A model generated the notes under the pieces. It was not told the DNA's origin, did not search any database, and saw only the letters and a list, made by a program, of their open reading frames with translations. The position numbers and the translations under genes are program-made. Of a stretch of DNA of 64,000 nucleotides, positions 1 through 11,789 are shown in pieces. The stretch comes from Cordilura impudica (Eukaryota; Arthropoda; Insecta; Diptera; Scathophagidae): positions 48,651,807 through 48,715,806 of the forward strand of contig OY821521.1 of NCBI GenBank assembly GCA_963682025.1, read 5' to 3'. Every line of letters starts with the position of its first letter. The stretch's first letter is position 1.

Positions 1-591
1 TTTTTTGATGGCCAGGAGTGATGCTCTATTAAGTAGGAGATTTTCGGAAAATTTGGACCTTTTTCAATTTTTTTTTAATTTTTAAACAACTCAATGACTT
101 TTTATGTCTTATAATATAAATAGCTTGGAAGTTGCAAAATAATACAAAATTTAGTTTGCTTTAAAATCTTTTTAAACAAAAAAGTTACAGTCATTTAAAA
201 ATTAAATCTAAAAAAAAATTTTTTTAATTTCAGTAAAATACTGAGAAAGTCCATTTCCGAAGACCCTGTTCGCTGTGATATAGTTGAAATAGAGTCGCAG
301 TTTTGTGGCTCCCGATGCTGCTTTCAAATGAGTGACATAACCTGAAAATCGTTAAGCATAAAAAAATGATTTTTGGCCACAGTGCGCATTAGTAACAATT
401 TATTTTTGATAAAAAACAAAAAAAAATCAACTTTTTCTGAAAATAAAAAAACAGTTGAGGTTGACTCCATGCCACGCCTACAATTAGCAATAGTTCGGGC
501 TACTTTTCTATTAGCTACAAAATGCTGTCAAAATTTAAGATATCGGTGACAAACAAAATTGGACTCTTGGCCAATGAAATCAAAATTACAG
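1..591. other. AT-rich stretch without identifiable gene
   Basis: No recognisable gene or transposon protein. Poly-T/poly-A runs alternate with ordinary sequence. Around 226-350 there is a short, less AT-rich open stretch preceded by a pyrimidine run and CAG, which could mimic an exon, but no donor site follows it. It is more likely an old interspersed repeat. Confidence 0.5.
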
Positions 592-1397
592 CGACTATAA
601 TTTTCTTACTTGTTATACCCTATACGACTATGTGGTTTGGGTATAATGACTTTGTGCTGCTGTTTGTAACTACCAAAAATGTTTGACCTAGACCCATCTT
701 CTATTATACCGATCGAATCAGAATCACTTTCTGAGTCGATTTAACGATGTCCGTCCGTCCGTCCGTCTTTGTGTCCATGTAAACCTTGTAATCAAACTGT
801 ATGTCGTAAATATAAATATATTTTGACGAAATCTGGTACATAAGCTTTCGTCGGCCATGGGATGAACAATATTGAAATTGGTGGTGCTAAGATCTAGCCC
901 CCATACAAATGACCTCTATGAAATCGACATAAATTGCCATAAGACCCAAATTTTCATATAGATCTTAGTCAAATTGGGTTTGCATGTGTTTATTACATCC
1001 ATTAATGAGTGGTCCAAAAACGATCCCTATGGGACAACTTTTAGTCGTAGGCCCCATATAGAGCTGCTTCCCGATCTTCACTTAAATCTATCAAAAAACA
1101 AAAATATTGCATTGATTCATCTCAAATTTTGTTTGTATATATTTTTGCAAAATACAAGAGACTGTACCAACCATGGTCAGGATCGGTCCATTTTTGGACC
1201 TAGTCCCCATATAGATATAGCATCCGATATGAACTTTTCATATCTGCAGCCAAAAAAATTTATAAAAATGCCACTCAAATTTGGTTAATGCTTATTTTCT
1301 ATATCCACTTAGTTGGGTCTAAGAGAGAGGGTCTCTAAACGCATGGTATAGGGTATCGTATAGTTGGTCTAGACCGACTATAATTTACTTACTTGTT
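592..1397 (+). mobile_element. Family A non-autonomous element, copy 1
   Basis: Non-coding interspersed repeat of about 780 bp. It starts with TATACCCTATAC at 614 and carries a GTCCGTCCGTCC module near 750. It ends with a hairpin (TCTAGACCGACTA half visible) followed by CTTACTTGTT at about 1388-1397. Six other copies occur in this window in both orientations. Unusually, a second copy of the 3' terminal string (CGACTATAATTTTCTTACTT) sits directly in front of the 5' end at 592-613, as if two elements had been joined head to tail. Short ORFs inside are not conserved between copies. The hairpin plus short 3' tail resembles Helentron-type ends, but this is inference. Confidence 0.75.
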
Positions 1398-3149
1398 TTT
1401 TAATAAGTTATGTTTATTTTTCGTTCTTCGTAATTTCGTTAACAAATATATAATATTAATAAATTAAACATTTATTAGATTTAATTTAAAATATTTTACA
1501 TATCTGCATTATTTTCAAAACAATGTCCAAACATCAAATCCTATATCTTCTACTTGATAAACACGTCTTTCTATATAAATTATCTAATCTCTTTTGAATT
1601 GGTTGGGTTTTGTTTCATCTCTATCCACATTTTCTGCAATTCCCTTTTATGTATTCCACAGTTCGAATATATAAAATAGTTAAATTTTCATTACTTTAGT
1701 TGCAAGTTAAGCGGTTTTGAATCCTCTTTTGTTTGCTACTTTTTTTCTGCTTTGCCTGCAGTATTTTTTTGTTTTGTTTTTGCAATTGCTGTTGCATACT
1801 GTTCTGTGCCATTGAGCTTTAAATATTCGTTATCCTTTTTATTTTTTTTATTGTATTTACTTATTTATTTATTTATATTTTTTTTTTGAAAAATTAATTT
1901 ATATATACAATTGACATTGAGCTAAAAGAAAATGTACAAACATACATTCATTTAAACGAGAGATTGTGCATACGAGCAAATAGAACACACATGTATTACA
2001 GCCATTTGATTCGAGGATAAATACGCAAAATGCTAGAAAAAAATACAATATTGCACAGAAACCTACAAATTAATAAATCCAAATGTTTAAAAAAAATAAA
2101 TAAAATAGGTGAAATTGTGTATAAGAGCCTAGTGTCCCAAAGCATCGTCAGATGTCACGTCGTCATCATACCAGTAGCATTTATACAGACAGTGTTGGGC
2201 AATTTGATTTTAGTGAATTTATGGGGAGTTTAAAAAAAAAAATTTTTTTTTATAAAATTTAAAAAGCTCTAAATTTCTTACTTGAAGCTTTCCGATGATG
2301 TATTATTTATTTTCTGCAAAATATGGTCCTCATTATTAGAATAATTAGGAGGCCAGTAGTCTATATAAAGACAAAATTTAATCTTAATTTCAGTCTCTTT
2401 AGTCATTTTGTTACAACCAACACTGTACAAACTTACCTACTTATAAAAATAAACATAAATATTTACAAAAATACTCATAGAAATTGTAAACATTCCATTG
2501 AGATCAAATTAAAAATGCACAAAACTATGCACAGGCTGTAGAAAAAAATAAGAGTACAAATAGAAGCCTTGGCTAAGGAAGTAATAACTACACAACAAAA
2601 ACGTAGAACAACATTTTCGAAACATGTTCCTGCTACTGGAAATGTATGCCCGCCTGGTTGCAAGGCTATGATGTTGTTGGTGTGTGTGGTTGTTGGCTTG
2701 TTAGTGTCAGTTGGTTATTTGTAAATAGCTTCCCGCATATGAACAATGGGTGCAGAATTCGTATCAGAGATTAATGTTTATTATAATAAAATTTTGTTGA
2801 TATTGAAATACTAATTTTTACCAGTAAATGAATAAGTTGTCTCATCATATATTGATGAATCGAATTCATTTAATTTAGTGTGTAGAATGGGATTTATCAA
2901 AGAAAATATTTTCAGATGTTCTAATCTAAAAAGAAAAAAAAAGTGTTCTTTGTCGTTATTAAAGATGATAACAGCTTAGAATCTCGTTAACATGTGTTAA
3001 TTTCCCTAACAGACTCGGATTCCGTATGATTTTATCTACATTAAGGCGTTTCGTTCTTAGATTTTAACAACTCTTAAAGCGAAATACGATTCTTATGGGC
3101 CAAAATATTTTTAAATTTTTTTTCTGAATTTTAAAGTCGATTTTACCCA
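1398..3149. other. AT-rich non-coding stretch
   Basis: Long A/T-rich intron-like or intergenic DNA with ATTT runs near 1850-1880. Short open frames (for example 2030-2233 and 2323-2541) have no recognisable motif. A 60-codon plus-strand open stretch at about 2545-2725 ends in a hydrophobic run but lacks a start codon and splice signals. I do not call it a gene. Confidence 0.5.
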
Positions 3150-3232
3150 AAAAAGAGAGTGTTAAATTGGATTCTGCCGAAAATTTGGTGCCCTCCACCT
3201 GTGTCTTAAACTCAGTATTTTAACCTCTGTTA
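3150..3232. repeat. Solo terminal fragment of family D
   Basis: Shares the string GAGTGTTAAATT...CTGCCGAA...TTTGGTGCCCTCCACC with the ends of the two array-bearing family D elements at 33831-35252 and 43900-46430 and with another solo fragment at 40028-40085. Only the terminal hairpin portion remains. The array and the opposite end are absent. Confidence 0.55.
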
Positions 3233-3312
3233 GGCACGGTCACCACTTTAGTGAAGTTGCCGATAATTAACCTTTAAATTTACAAAAAAAAAATACCAAA
3301 ACAATTAAAGAA

Positions 3313-4090
3313 AACAGGAAAGACTATTATAGTCGGTCTAGACCGATTATATGATACCCTATACCATGGCTTAGCAACCCTATCTCTTCGGATCAACTAA
3401 TTCGATATAGAAAATAAGCATAAACCAAATTGGCGTAGCATTGTTATTAATTTTTTGGCTGCGGATATGAAAAAGTTCACATCGGATGCTATATTTAGAT
3501 GGGGACTAGGTCGAAAAATGGACCGATCCTGACCATATTTTGTAAAGTCACTTATATTTTGAAAAAATAAATAGAAATCAAATTTGAGAAAAATCTGTGC
3601 ATTATTTTTGTTTTTTGATAGATTTAATGAAGATCGGGAAGCAGCTCTATATGGGGCCAATGACTAAGAATTGTCTTATAGGGATTATTTTTGAACTACT
3701 AATTAATGGATATAATGAAAATGTAAAAACCCAATTTGACTGAGAACTATATGAAAATTTGGATCTTACGGCAATTTATGTCGATTTAATAGGGATCATT
3801 TTTATGGGGACTAGGTCTGAACATGGACCGAATTTCACCAATTATACCAAACTTCATCAAAATATATTCATATTTATATTTACGACCTGTACTTTGATTA
3901 CAAGCTTTACATGGACACACGGACGGACAGACGGAGAGACGGACAGACGGACGGACATCGCTAAATCGACTCAGAAAGTGATTCTGAGTCGATCTGTATA
4001 ACAAAAAATGGGTCTACGTCAAATATTTTCGGTAGTTACAAAAGCAGCACAAAGTCATTATATCCAAACCCCATAGTGGTATAGGGTATA
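3313..4090 (-). mobile_element. Family A non-autonomous element, copy 2
   Basis: Reverse-oriented full-length copy. It begins with a degraded AACAAGTAAGA-type end and the near-perfect palindrome AGTCGGTCTAGACCGA. It continues through the GGACGGACAGACGG module at about 3920-3955 and ends in GGTATAGGGTATA at 4090. Overlapping ORFs on both strands at 3759-4004 come from the low-complexity GGACGGACA module and are not considered genes. Confidence 0.8.
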
Positions 4091-4145
4091 AAAAATAGTG
4101 ATGTAATAACATCGAAACAAACCGAGCGAAACAAACTCAAATATT

Positions 4146-5306
4146 TATAATACCCAAAAAATGTGTATATCAATTTTATTCTTATTTCTAGATTTATACG
4201 GTTAATATATCATTTTTTTTTTGTCATGTAAAAAAAATATAAAAAGCAATTGACGCTCCTGAAATAACAGGAGAGTTGTAGAATATAGCAAGTGTTGCCA
4301 TCGGCAATGAATTTTTTGTCAAGTCTACGGGAAATAATGTTTTATGAACTTGTCGTAACCTTTGTTAGATTTGCGATGATGCTATAGGAAAAATATTAGA
4401 ATCAGATAAGTATTAAAGAGCAGCGTTAAGCGTAGGTAATAGGAAATATATTTAAAAGATTTAAAGTTCTAAGAGTTTTTCTACACAAAAAATATCTTAA
4501 ATTCATCAAAACTTGTATACAAAAATTTTTAGATTTGGTAAAATTTTCAAATGGCAATTTTTCTATAAGATAAAATTTAGAGCCCCTAAATAGGGAAACT
4601 GTTTACCACTAAAGTGTAACGAAAAAAATTATGAAATTATCATTATTTTTTTTTTTTAATAAAATCTAAAATTAGGTTTTCCTTTTTTTTTATAATTATG
4701 AAAATCTCATTAATTTTTTTTTAATAAAATCTAAAATTAGGTTTTCCTTTTTTTTATAAATAACTACGAAATTTTTAAAGAAAATTTACTGTTTTTATTA
4801 AGGTTTTTCTTCCATATTAGCGATTATTTGTGTTCAATTCGGGATAACGTTTAAAAAGTGCGGCAACACCAGGCTCAACTAATATGACACGTGGAGTATA
4901 GCGAAACGCACCAACCACAACAACAAAAACAATTACAGCTAAGGCACACAAATAACAATATTTAGGATAACAACATTAACAAGAACAACATAAAAAAATT
5001 ATATTTTTTACAGTTTCATTGATATCTCTGGACCTATTGAACCAATTTTGATGATTTTAAACGGCAACATGATCAGGATGTCAATGAATCATTTTCGCTA
5101 AAAACTAGAATTTCGGCTCACCTATTGCGGGTGTGATTGTGATTTGCATAGATGGAAAGACAGACATCTTTATTTCAACTCCGCTTGTTATAGGGTGTTA
5201 TTGTGCTTAATTATTACAAATGGAACGACAAATTTATATCTACACTCTGCACACTGGTATGGCGCGATATCAATTTATTGTATTTAAATTTTTAATTTAA
5301 AAAATT
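4146..5306. repeat. Tandem repeat unit 1 (family I)
   Basis: First unit of a head-to-tail duplication. Both units begin with AAATTACCCAAAAAATGTGT or a close variant and end with the same AATTT(T/C)TAATTTAAAAA string. Shared internal landmarks are ACGCTCCTGAAATAACAGG, TTTCATTGATATCTCTGGAC and ATCTACACTCTGCACACT. The module around 5030-5170 resembles the GTGATCGTGATTTCCACAGA module of families C and D, so this is probably a relative of those elements. No coding potential is seen. Confidence 0.7.
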
Positions 5307-5591
5307 ACCCAAAAAATGTGTATATCAATTTTATTCTTATTTCTAGGTTTATACGGTTAATATATCATTTTTTTTGTCATGTTCTAAAAAAAAATATAAA
5401 AAGCAGTTGACGCTCCTGAAATAACAGGAGAGTTGTCAAGTCGACGGGAAATAATGTTTTATTAACTTGTCTTAACTTATCTTAAAAAATCGCATTAATT
5501 TTTATTATTATTAAAATCTAAAAATCGGATTTCCTTTTTTTTTTGTAAATAACTACGTAATTTTTGAGGAAAATTTACTGTTTTTATTAAT

Positions 5592-5950
5592 GCTAGCAGA
5601 TTCCAGCGTTCGAAATTCGAGTTCAATTTCTAGCCAATTTTATTTTTCAACTTAGCCAATTCGCAAACCAACACTATTTTGGTTTATTATTATTGTGAAT
5701 AAAGATAACAAACTCAGTAACAAATACATTAACAAATTTAATAAAACACACATAGCATTGTATAATTTTATGTATGTGTTAGTAGCAACTATAAATGCAA
5801 TTTACTCAAAATAAAGAAAAAATAAAAATAAAAATCTGTAAATCTGGTGAACAGCTAAAAAGAAATACTGTTCAAATAATATACGGTTGGTCAAAATAGG
5901 TAGAACAAAACATTGTAACAAGAAATCGCGTAGCCTATTAATGTTATAGA
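5592..5950 (-). mobile_element. Non-autonomous Helitron-like element (family B), copy 1
   Basis: Read on the minus strand, the element begins TCTATAACATTAATAGGC and ends with a short hairpin (AACTCGAATTTCGAACGC region), a spacer of about 12 nt, and CTGCTAGC. This is the Helitron pattern of a TC start and a hairpin just before a CTRRT-like end, here CTAGC instead of CTAGT. Comparison with unit 1 of the surrounding tandem repeat (near 4800) gives the empty site and shows no clear target-site duplication. No coding capacity. Confidence 0.7.
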
Positions 5951-6347
5951 TTGTTCTTCCACATTGGCGATTGTTTGTGTTTAATTCGGGATAACATTTA
6001 AAAAATGCGGCAATACCAGGCTCTATTAATATAACACGTGGAGTATAAGCAAAGGCTACAAATACAGCTACCACAATAACAAAAACAATTACAGCTATGG
6101 CAAATTACAATATTACAATATTTAGGATAACAACATTAACAGGAACAACATAAAGAAATCATATTTTTTACAGTTTCATTGATATCTCTGGACCTATTGA
6201 ACCGATTTTAATGATTTTAAATGGCGACATGCTCAGGATGTCAGTGAATCATTTTCACTAAAAATTAGAATTTCGGCTCACCTATTACGGGCGTGATCGT
6301 GATTTCCACAAAGGGATAGACAGACATCGATATATCAACTGCGATTA

Positions 6348-6983
6348 TTGTAGGGGGTTTATTTATTTACATATTATACTTATAATAAATTATTAGTATA
6401 ATGTTAAGGAAAAGCTATAACAACGATGGTCTTAAGCTTATTGCAGTTTTCAGTTTAAATATGGTTATATAGGTTACAATCTTTCAAAAAAGAAATAATT
6501 ATCTTAATTTTATCGCTGCTCATATCAGAGTCTAATATTTGGAAAAAGTTAATATTATTGAGCGTAGTGTTTTTGAATTTATTAATGTGAGGGCAACTCG
6601 TGAAAAGGTGGTCGGTGCTTATAGGGGTAAATCCACAGAATGGACACTATATATGTGCGTTAGAAATTTTAGTGTGCCCTAATCTTAGGTGTATTATTTT
6701 GATTTGATCTTTCCTAGGTAGTAAGTTGTTGTCCATTGTTTTAAAAAGTTTGTAGGCGTTGAGTTTTTTAGGGTTATTTTTCCTGTACCAATTTGTGGTT
6801 GAGCTGAAATTATTATGTTTTTCTGTCTCGTATTTATTTTTTAAGAAATTTTTAGTATCTTCAGTTGATAGATTTGGAGTGGTTATAAGAGGTGCGGTTA
6901 AAGCTGCTTTTGCAGCACGATCTGCAATCTCATTACCGATTATTCCCGACTGACCTGGAATCCAAATTAATTTGTAGGGGGTT
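6348..6983 (-). mobile_element. 5'-truncated LINE insertion with target-site duplication
   Basis: An insert of about 612 bp is flanked by direct repeats TTGTAGGGGGTT at 6348-6359 and 6972-6983. The minus-strand 3' end is an AAATAAATA-type tail adjacent to 6360. The matching position of tandem unit 1 (near 5195) lacks the insert. The protein content is the end of an RNase H domain and a C-terminal Cys-rich segment, so only the last few hundred bases of the LINE integrated. Confidence 0.8.
6455..6970 (-). pseudogene. LINE ORF2 C-terminal fragment (RNase H end and Cys motif)
   Basis: Minus-strand translation is open except for one in-frame stop. It opens with LIWIPGQSGIIGNEIADRAA, matching the last catalytic block of LINE-encoded RNase H (GNE..AD). 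Further on it contains CPFCG followed by DHLFTSCPHI, the CxxC...HxxxxC motif common at the C-terminus of I/jockey/R1-like ORF2 proteins. The stop lies just before CPFCG. It ends with a TAA at 6455. Endonuclease and reverse transcriptase are missing because of 5' truncation. It is a dead fragment with no host function implied. Confidence 0.75.
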
Positions 6984-7105
6984 ATTGTGCGTAATTATAA
7001 GAAATAGAACGAAAATTTATATCTACACTCTGCACACTTGTGGGAACGATATAGCATATAAAATTTATATCAATTTATTGTATTTAAATTTCTAATTTAA
7101 AAATG

Positions 7106-7747
7106 AAAAAAAAATTCTGCAATACTTAAATTATTTAATATTTAGTATTTAATTGTTCGACTGAGGTCATTACGAAATAAAAAATTTTTTTTTTATATTT
7201 TTTTATATAAAATTTTTTTTTTGCAAATTAAAAGGTCAACAATATACACATAATTTTTCAAAATTTTTTAGTATTTTATTTGTCAATAAATAAAAATATT
7301 GTTGAATTTTTAATCGCCCAAAGTAAACACGCGGTTAATTAAAACTGCTAATCACCACCCAACAAACAAACTTGTGAGCATTTGTCAAAATTAAAACTAT
7401 GGAATAATAACACTGTAGATCATTTTCGGGATCATTGCCCGGGGGGATAAAAAATTCCAAGGCAGGCTGAAGGTACTAGGCCAGTAAAGTAAAACTTCTG
7501 AAGGGTTTGACGTTCGCAGGCCAAACTTTTTGTATGACCTTTTATATTTTTTTCCTTATCTTGATGTTTGTTTGCTTATTTTTCAGGTATAAACATTTAA
7601 TTGTAAGCGACAAATGAAAGTGCACAGCTTGAGAGCGATTTTACTATATAGGACCAATGTAAAACCTTCGGTTCCAATCACGTATAGTACAGAAACGAAA
7701 GAAACACATAACGCACTAACTATGCTAATACGTTCGTACGTAAATAA
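7106..7747. other. AT-rich non-coding stretch
   Basis: Dominated by A/T runs at 7160-7290, then ordinary AT-rich sequence. Overlapping short ORFs on both strands near 7583-7814 show no motif. No gene is supported. Confidence 0.5.
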
Positions 7748-9265
7748 AACAAATAAGAAAATCATAGTCCGTCTAGACCGACTATTCGATACCCCAACCC
7801 ATGAGTATAGGTAATAAGATATTGAAAATAATCATAAACCAAATTTGAGTGGCATTGTTATTTTTTTTTTGCCTTCGCATATGAAAAAGTTCATATCGGA
7901 TGCTATATTTATATGGGGACTTGGTCGAAAATGGACCGATACTGACCATATTTGGTAAGGTCATTTTTTACAGAACCAAATTTGAGAAAAATCTGTACAA
8001 TATTTATGTTTTTTAAATAGATTTAAGTGAAGTCGGGAATCAGCTTTATATGGGGCCTATGACTAAGAATTGTCCTATAGGGTTTATTTTTGGACTACTA
8101 ATAATTGGATGTAGTAAACGTGAACAAACCTAATATGACCGAGATTTATAATATAATTTGAATGTTATGGCAAGTTAAGACTATCTCATAGGGTTCATTT
8201 GTATGGGGACTAGGTCTGAACATGAACCAATTTAAATAGCGTTCATCATAAGGCAGATTGAAGCTTATACACTAAATTTCATCTAAATATATTCATATTT
8301 GCGACCTGTAGTGGCTAATTCCATAGTAATTAAGTGTAAAAGTTTATCATTGTTCATAAAAATATACAAAATTATAGAGACCTGACCAACATATTTACGA
8401 TTAGAAAAAGTGAGACAAAAAGCCGTCGTGACTGGCATGACAACAAGCAGAAATCATTTAGAGGATGTTTGTAAAACATGAAAAGCTCTGTAGTTATTTG
8501 TATGACAAAAAAAAACAGTTGTTAGTGGTTAATAAAAGAGCTAATTTATTAATAAAGCACTAGCTGATTCCAGCGCTCGAAATTCGAGTGCAATTTCTAG
8601 CCAACTTTAGTTTTCAACTTAGCCAATTTACAAACCAACACTTTTTTGGTTTATTATTATTGTGAATGAAGAAAACAAACTCATTAACAAACACATTAAC
8701 AAATTTAATAAACACACACAGCAAATGTATAATTTTTTGTATGTGTTAGTAGCAACTTTAAATGCAATTTACTCAAAATAAAGGAAACATTTTTAAAATC
8801 TGTAAATCAGGTGAATAGCTAAAAAGAAATACCCCTCAAATAATTAACGTTTGGTCAAAATCGGGATAAAACGGTAGAACAAAACATCGTTAACAAAAAA
8901 TCGCCTAGCTTATTAATATTATAGATATAAAAAGCATGAATTCTAAAATAAGTTATAGTGAAAAGAAGAATTTTGTAATATGACAGACATGACACTGTCT
9001 ATATTTTCAAAATTACTTACTTACACTTTTCCTTACCTACTGGAAAAATAGGGTCTATAAAAATATTCAAAAATACATCTAAGAAACTATTGTCATATTT
9101 TCATATATAGTTTAAAAATTATTTAAATCAAAATTTAAAATTGAACGTAAAGTTGACCTGAGTCGATCGGTACAATAAAAGATGGGGCTAATTCAAATAT
9201 TTTTGGTAGTTATGAACAGCAACACAAAGTCATTATACCCAAACTATATAGTGGTATATGGTATA
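7748..9265 (-). mobile_element. Family A element, copy 3, split by an insertion
   Basis: The 3' part (hairpin GTCCGTCTAGACCGAC near 7766, then the family sequence to about 8310) and the 5' part (CTGAGTCGATCGGTACAATA at 9158 to TATGGTATA at 9265) are separated by about 850 bp of unrelated DNA. That DNA includes Helitron-like copy 2. The GGACGGACA module that should lie at the junction is missing, so the event was an insertion with deletion or two successive events. Confidence 0.7.
8559..8925 (-). mobile_element. Non-autonomous Helitron-like element (family B), copy 2
   Basis: On the minus strand it runs from TCTATAATATTAATAAGC to the hairpin GCACTCGAATTTCGAGCGC and terminal CAGCTAGT. The base before the TC start is A, as expected for insertion after A. 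No ORF. It is about the same length as copies 1, 3, 4 and 5. Confidence 0.75.
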
Positions 9266-9859
9266 AAAATGTTTTTTTTTAAGGAAATCGCGATTTTTGT
9301 CAATTCAGTTTTCTCCGTAAATTCTGAACAAAATCAATAATTGTGCACCGATTACAAAGAAATAAAGCTCATTTCATTCGAAATATATTTAACTAAACGC
9401 TTCGAGAACAAAACTGTGATCTATGTCGCATTTTTATTTTTTATGAATTTTTAAAAACAATTTTTTTATATTTTTTTTTTGAAAATTGTTCTTTTATTTC
9501 AAAACTTCCACGATATCTCTTTAACTGCTGGGAAAATTTAAAACCAATGTAGGTACGGCTTAAAGATAATATCGTTGATAAGTTATAGATTTTATTTACT
9601 GAATATGGTGAACCGTTTTCAAGTCATTCCAATATATGTAGTATATGTAGTGGAAGTGCCTTAATTTTGGATGTAACGATATATCGCGAAAAGCTGAACT
9701 GATAGAAAAAAAAAAACCAAGTGCAGATTTGGAATCAGCGTCCCGAATAACATACAGTTCTTAATCAGAAAAATCCTTGTTGCCTTATAGAATTGTTTTG
9801 GTCCAAAGTTCAAAGTTTTAAAAATCTGAGTTAAATAAAAATATTTACCTTCTTAAAAT
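9266..9859. other. AT-rich non-coding stretch
   Basis: Nothing recognisable. Poly-T/poly-A runs lie at 9270-9280 and 9430-9490, with a short direct repeat TATATGTAGTATATGTAGTG near 9635-9655. It ends where base composition shifts sharply towards higher GC at the start of the RTE-type LINE. Confidence 0.5.
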
Positions 9860-10290
9860 ATATGCCGTTCACATTACTTTTTGCTCCCGCCATCTCTAGT
9901 GGAATCACAGCTCAGTGCTATCGGGCGCGTCCAAAGGTTGCGGATAGGGGAAAGGTCCGTAGATATACGAACAGCTGCTAATGCAATCGCGGACAATCAG
10001 CGGTTCCGGGTGGAGAGACTCAGAGGGTTTCCGGGTGTCGCCGGACTCCTAACAAGTTCTTAGTGCCAATGATACCTGGAACGTCAAGGCGAAATATTGG
10101 CGCCTTCAAATATCCAACTGCTAAAAACAGCCCGCCTGGGGTAGCCCCAGTTCAGGATCGGATGCAGAAGCTCAATCAGCTACTCATCTTAACCCAAATG
10201 ATTACCGAAACCTCAAGCGACGTAAAAGAAACATAATCGATTTCTCTGATGACGACATTCAACTTTAAACAATAGACACGATTTAGAACC

Positions 10291-10990
10291 TGGAACGTAA
10301 GGACGCTTTTAGACTGTTCGAAGCTTGCGCCGGTCTGTAGGGAAGCAAACATTTACAACCTCGCCTTCTTAGGACTTTGTGAAACCAGATTCAGGAGAGT
10401 TCTCAACACCTAATAGTTTTACCGTGATTTACACTGGCAAACCCGCCGATCAATAGCGGTCCAGTGGAGTGGGGATACTAGTAAGCAGGGTAGCGCGAAA
10501 TCCGCTGATAGACTCACGCCCATATTCTGATAGAATAATTACAGCACGACTCTGCACTCGTGCTCGCAACATCACATGTGTGCAATGTTATGCACCCACA
10601 GAAACTTCTGCCATACGGATGAAAGAAGAATTCTATAGCCAGTTAGCTAGCGTCCATAGGGGTGATATATTATTAGTGATGGGTGATTTACACGCTCAAG
10701 TGGGCAACGATAACTTAAATCGAGAACTGGCTATGGGTGTCCATGGCACAGGAAGAATGACCGAAAATGGAGAGCTGTTCACAGAAATGTGTTAGGGCAT
10801 CAAACTTTTGATATATGATACAATTTTTCCACACAGATACGTCGGTATCACCTGATCATCGCACAGAAAACCAGATCGACTACAGCGCAATTAGCAGGAC
10901 ATGGCGTGTCTCCCTCTTAGATGTGCGTAATAGACGCGGTGCTGATTGGTCTAGTGATCACCATCTCATTGTGGGCACCTCAGACTAAGA
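10291..10990 (+). pseudogene. RTE-type endonuclease domain, broken
   Basis: Begins with WNVRTLLDCSKLAPVCREA and continues NIYNLAFLGLCETRF, the N-terminal endonuclease block with the conserved ETR. A second open piece at 10469-10795 contains ITCVQCYAPTET and ILLVMGDLHAQVG (normally GDFNAQVG). A third piece near 10850-10985 contains SPDHRTENQID, LLDVRNRRGAD and SSDHHLI, the catalytic SDH block. The domain order fits an EEP-fold LINE endonuclease. Frame changes and a stop at 10793-10795 inactivate it. The first methionine is unclear. Confidence 0.75.
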
Positions 10991-11789
10991 GTTGCGGCGG
11001 AGAAGAAGGGAATTCAAACCCACAGAAAATTTGATATCCAGAAGTTAAATAACCCCAACGTCAAAACTACCTACACTATGGCCTTGAGAAACTCAGCAGA
11101 AACCAACCACACTCTTACTGACGAATTTGAAAATGTGAGGGACATCAAATGTGAGTTGCAGCAAATCATATTGGATATAAGATCCCTGAAAGAAAACCGT
11201 GGGCATCCGATACAACGTGGAAACTTATAATTACGAGAAAAGAAACTAAGTCTCAAATAAATGATGCCAGGATCAGCTTTGAAGAATTCAGACTCCAGAC
11301 AAACTAGAGTTCTATTGGCAGAGAAGTTAAGCGTAGCGCGCGTAGAGCCAAACGTAAGTGGGCGGAAATCCTTGCCACAGAAGCACTAACTGCAGCCGAG
11401 TCAGGCAAAACACGCGACTTATACAAAAAAACCAAAAAACTTGCTAATAAAAACTTCACTTCGTCAAAACTGTGACGAAATAGCAACGGCGATCTCGTCA
11501 CATCAAAAAATACAGCTTCAAATTTGGACACATCATTATGCCAGAATGCCATCAACGGACATGCACATACCCCACCCAATGTGCAATTGCACTACCCATA
11601 CCGAGAGGATCGATATACCAGTACTCACCTCCACAATAGCAGAAAAAGTTGACGCTATACGCAGCCTAAAAAAACCACAAGGCTCCAGGGCCCGACAACA
11701 TCAATCCTGAGCTGTTAAAAGCAGACTCCCAAACAAGTGCTTTCCTGCTCCAGAATGTGGTCATAAGATTGTGATATAATAATGAGCTT
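10991..11789 (+). pseudogene. RTE ORF linker between endonuclease and reverse transcriptase
   Basis: Low-similarity spacer of the same LINE. Readable pieces include VKTTYTMALRNSAETNHTLT near 11060-11115 and REVKRSARRAKRKWAEILAT near 11320-11380, the basic helical linker common before RTE-type reverse transcriptases. Several stops and shifts occur. The minus-strand ORFs over this region are shadows. Confidence 0.6.

Larger units (their letters stand above)
5307..7105. repeat. Tandem repeat unit 2 (family I), disrupted
   Basis: Second unit of the duplication starting at 4146. It has lost about 330 bp that unit 1 keeps (around 4320-4650). It has gained two insertions: a Helitron-like element at 5592-5950 and a truncated LINE tail at 6360-6971. 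Unit 1 therefore serves as an empty-site reference for both insertions. Both insertions post-date the duplication. Confidence 0.7.

Noticed and set aside
226..360. Exon-like open segment after a pyrimidine tract and CAG
   Set aside because: No donor at its end before the stop, and it resembles interspersed-repeat sequence. Insufficient evidence.
2545..2725. ~60-codon plus-strand open stretch ending in a hydrophobic run
   Set aside because: No start codon, no splice sites, low-complexity GTGTGTGG segment. Probably chance.
3759..4004. Overlapping ORFs on both strands in family A, recurring in several copies
   Set aside because: Copies of family A have different frames and stops. The ORFs run through the GGACGGACA low-complexity module. 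No coding conservation.
5802..6074. 90-codon minus-strand ORF spanning a repeat boundary
   Set aside because: It runs from tandem family I sequence into the Helitron-like insertion and is absent from the parallel unit.
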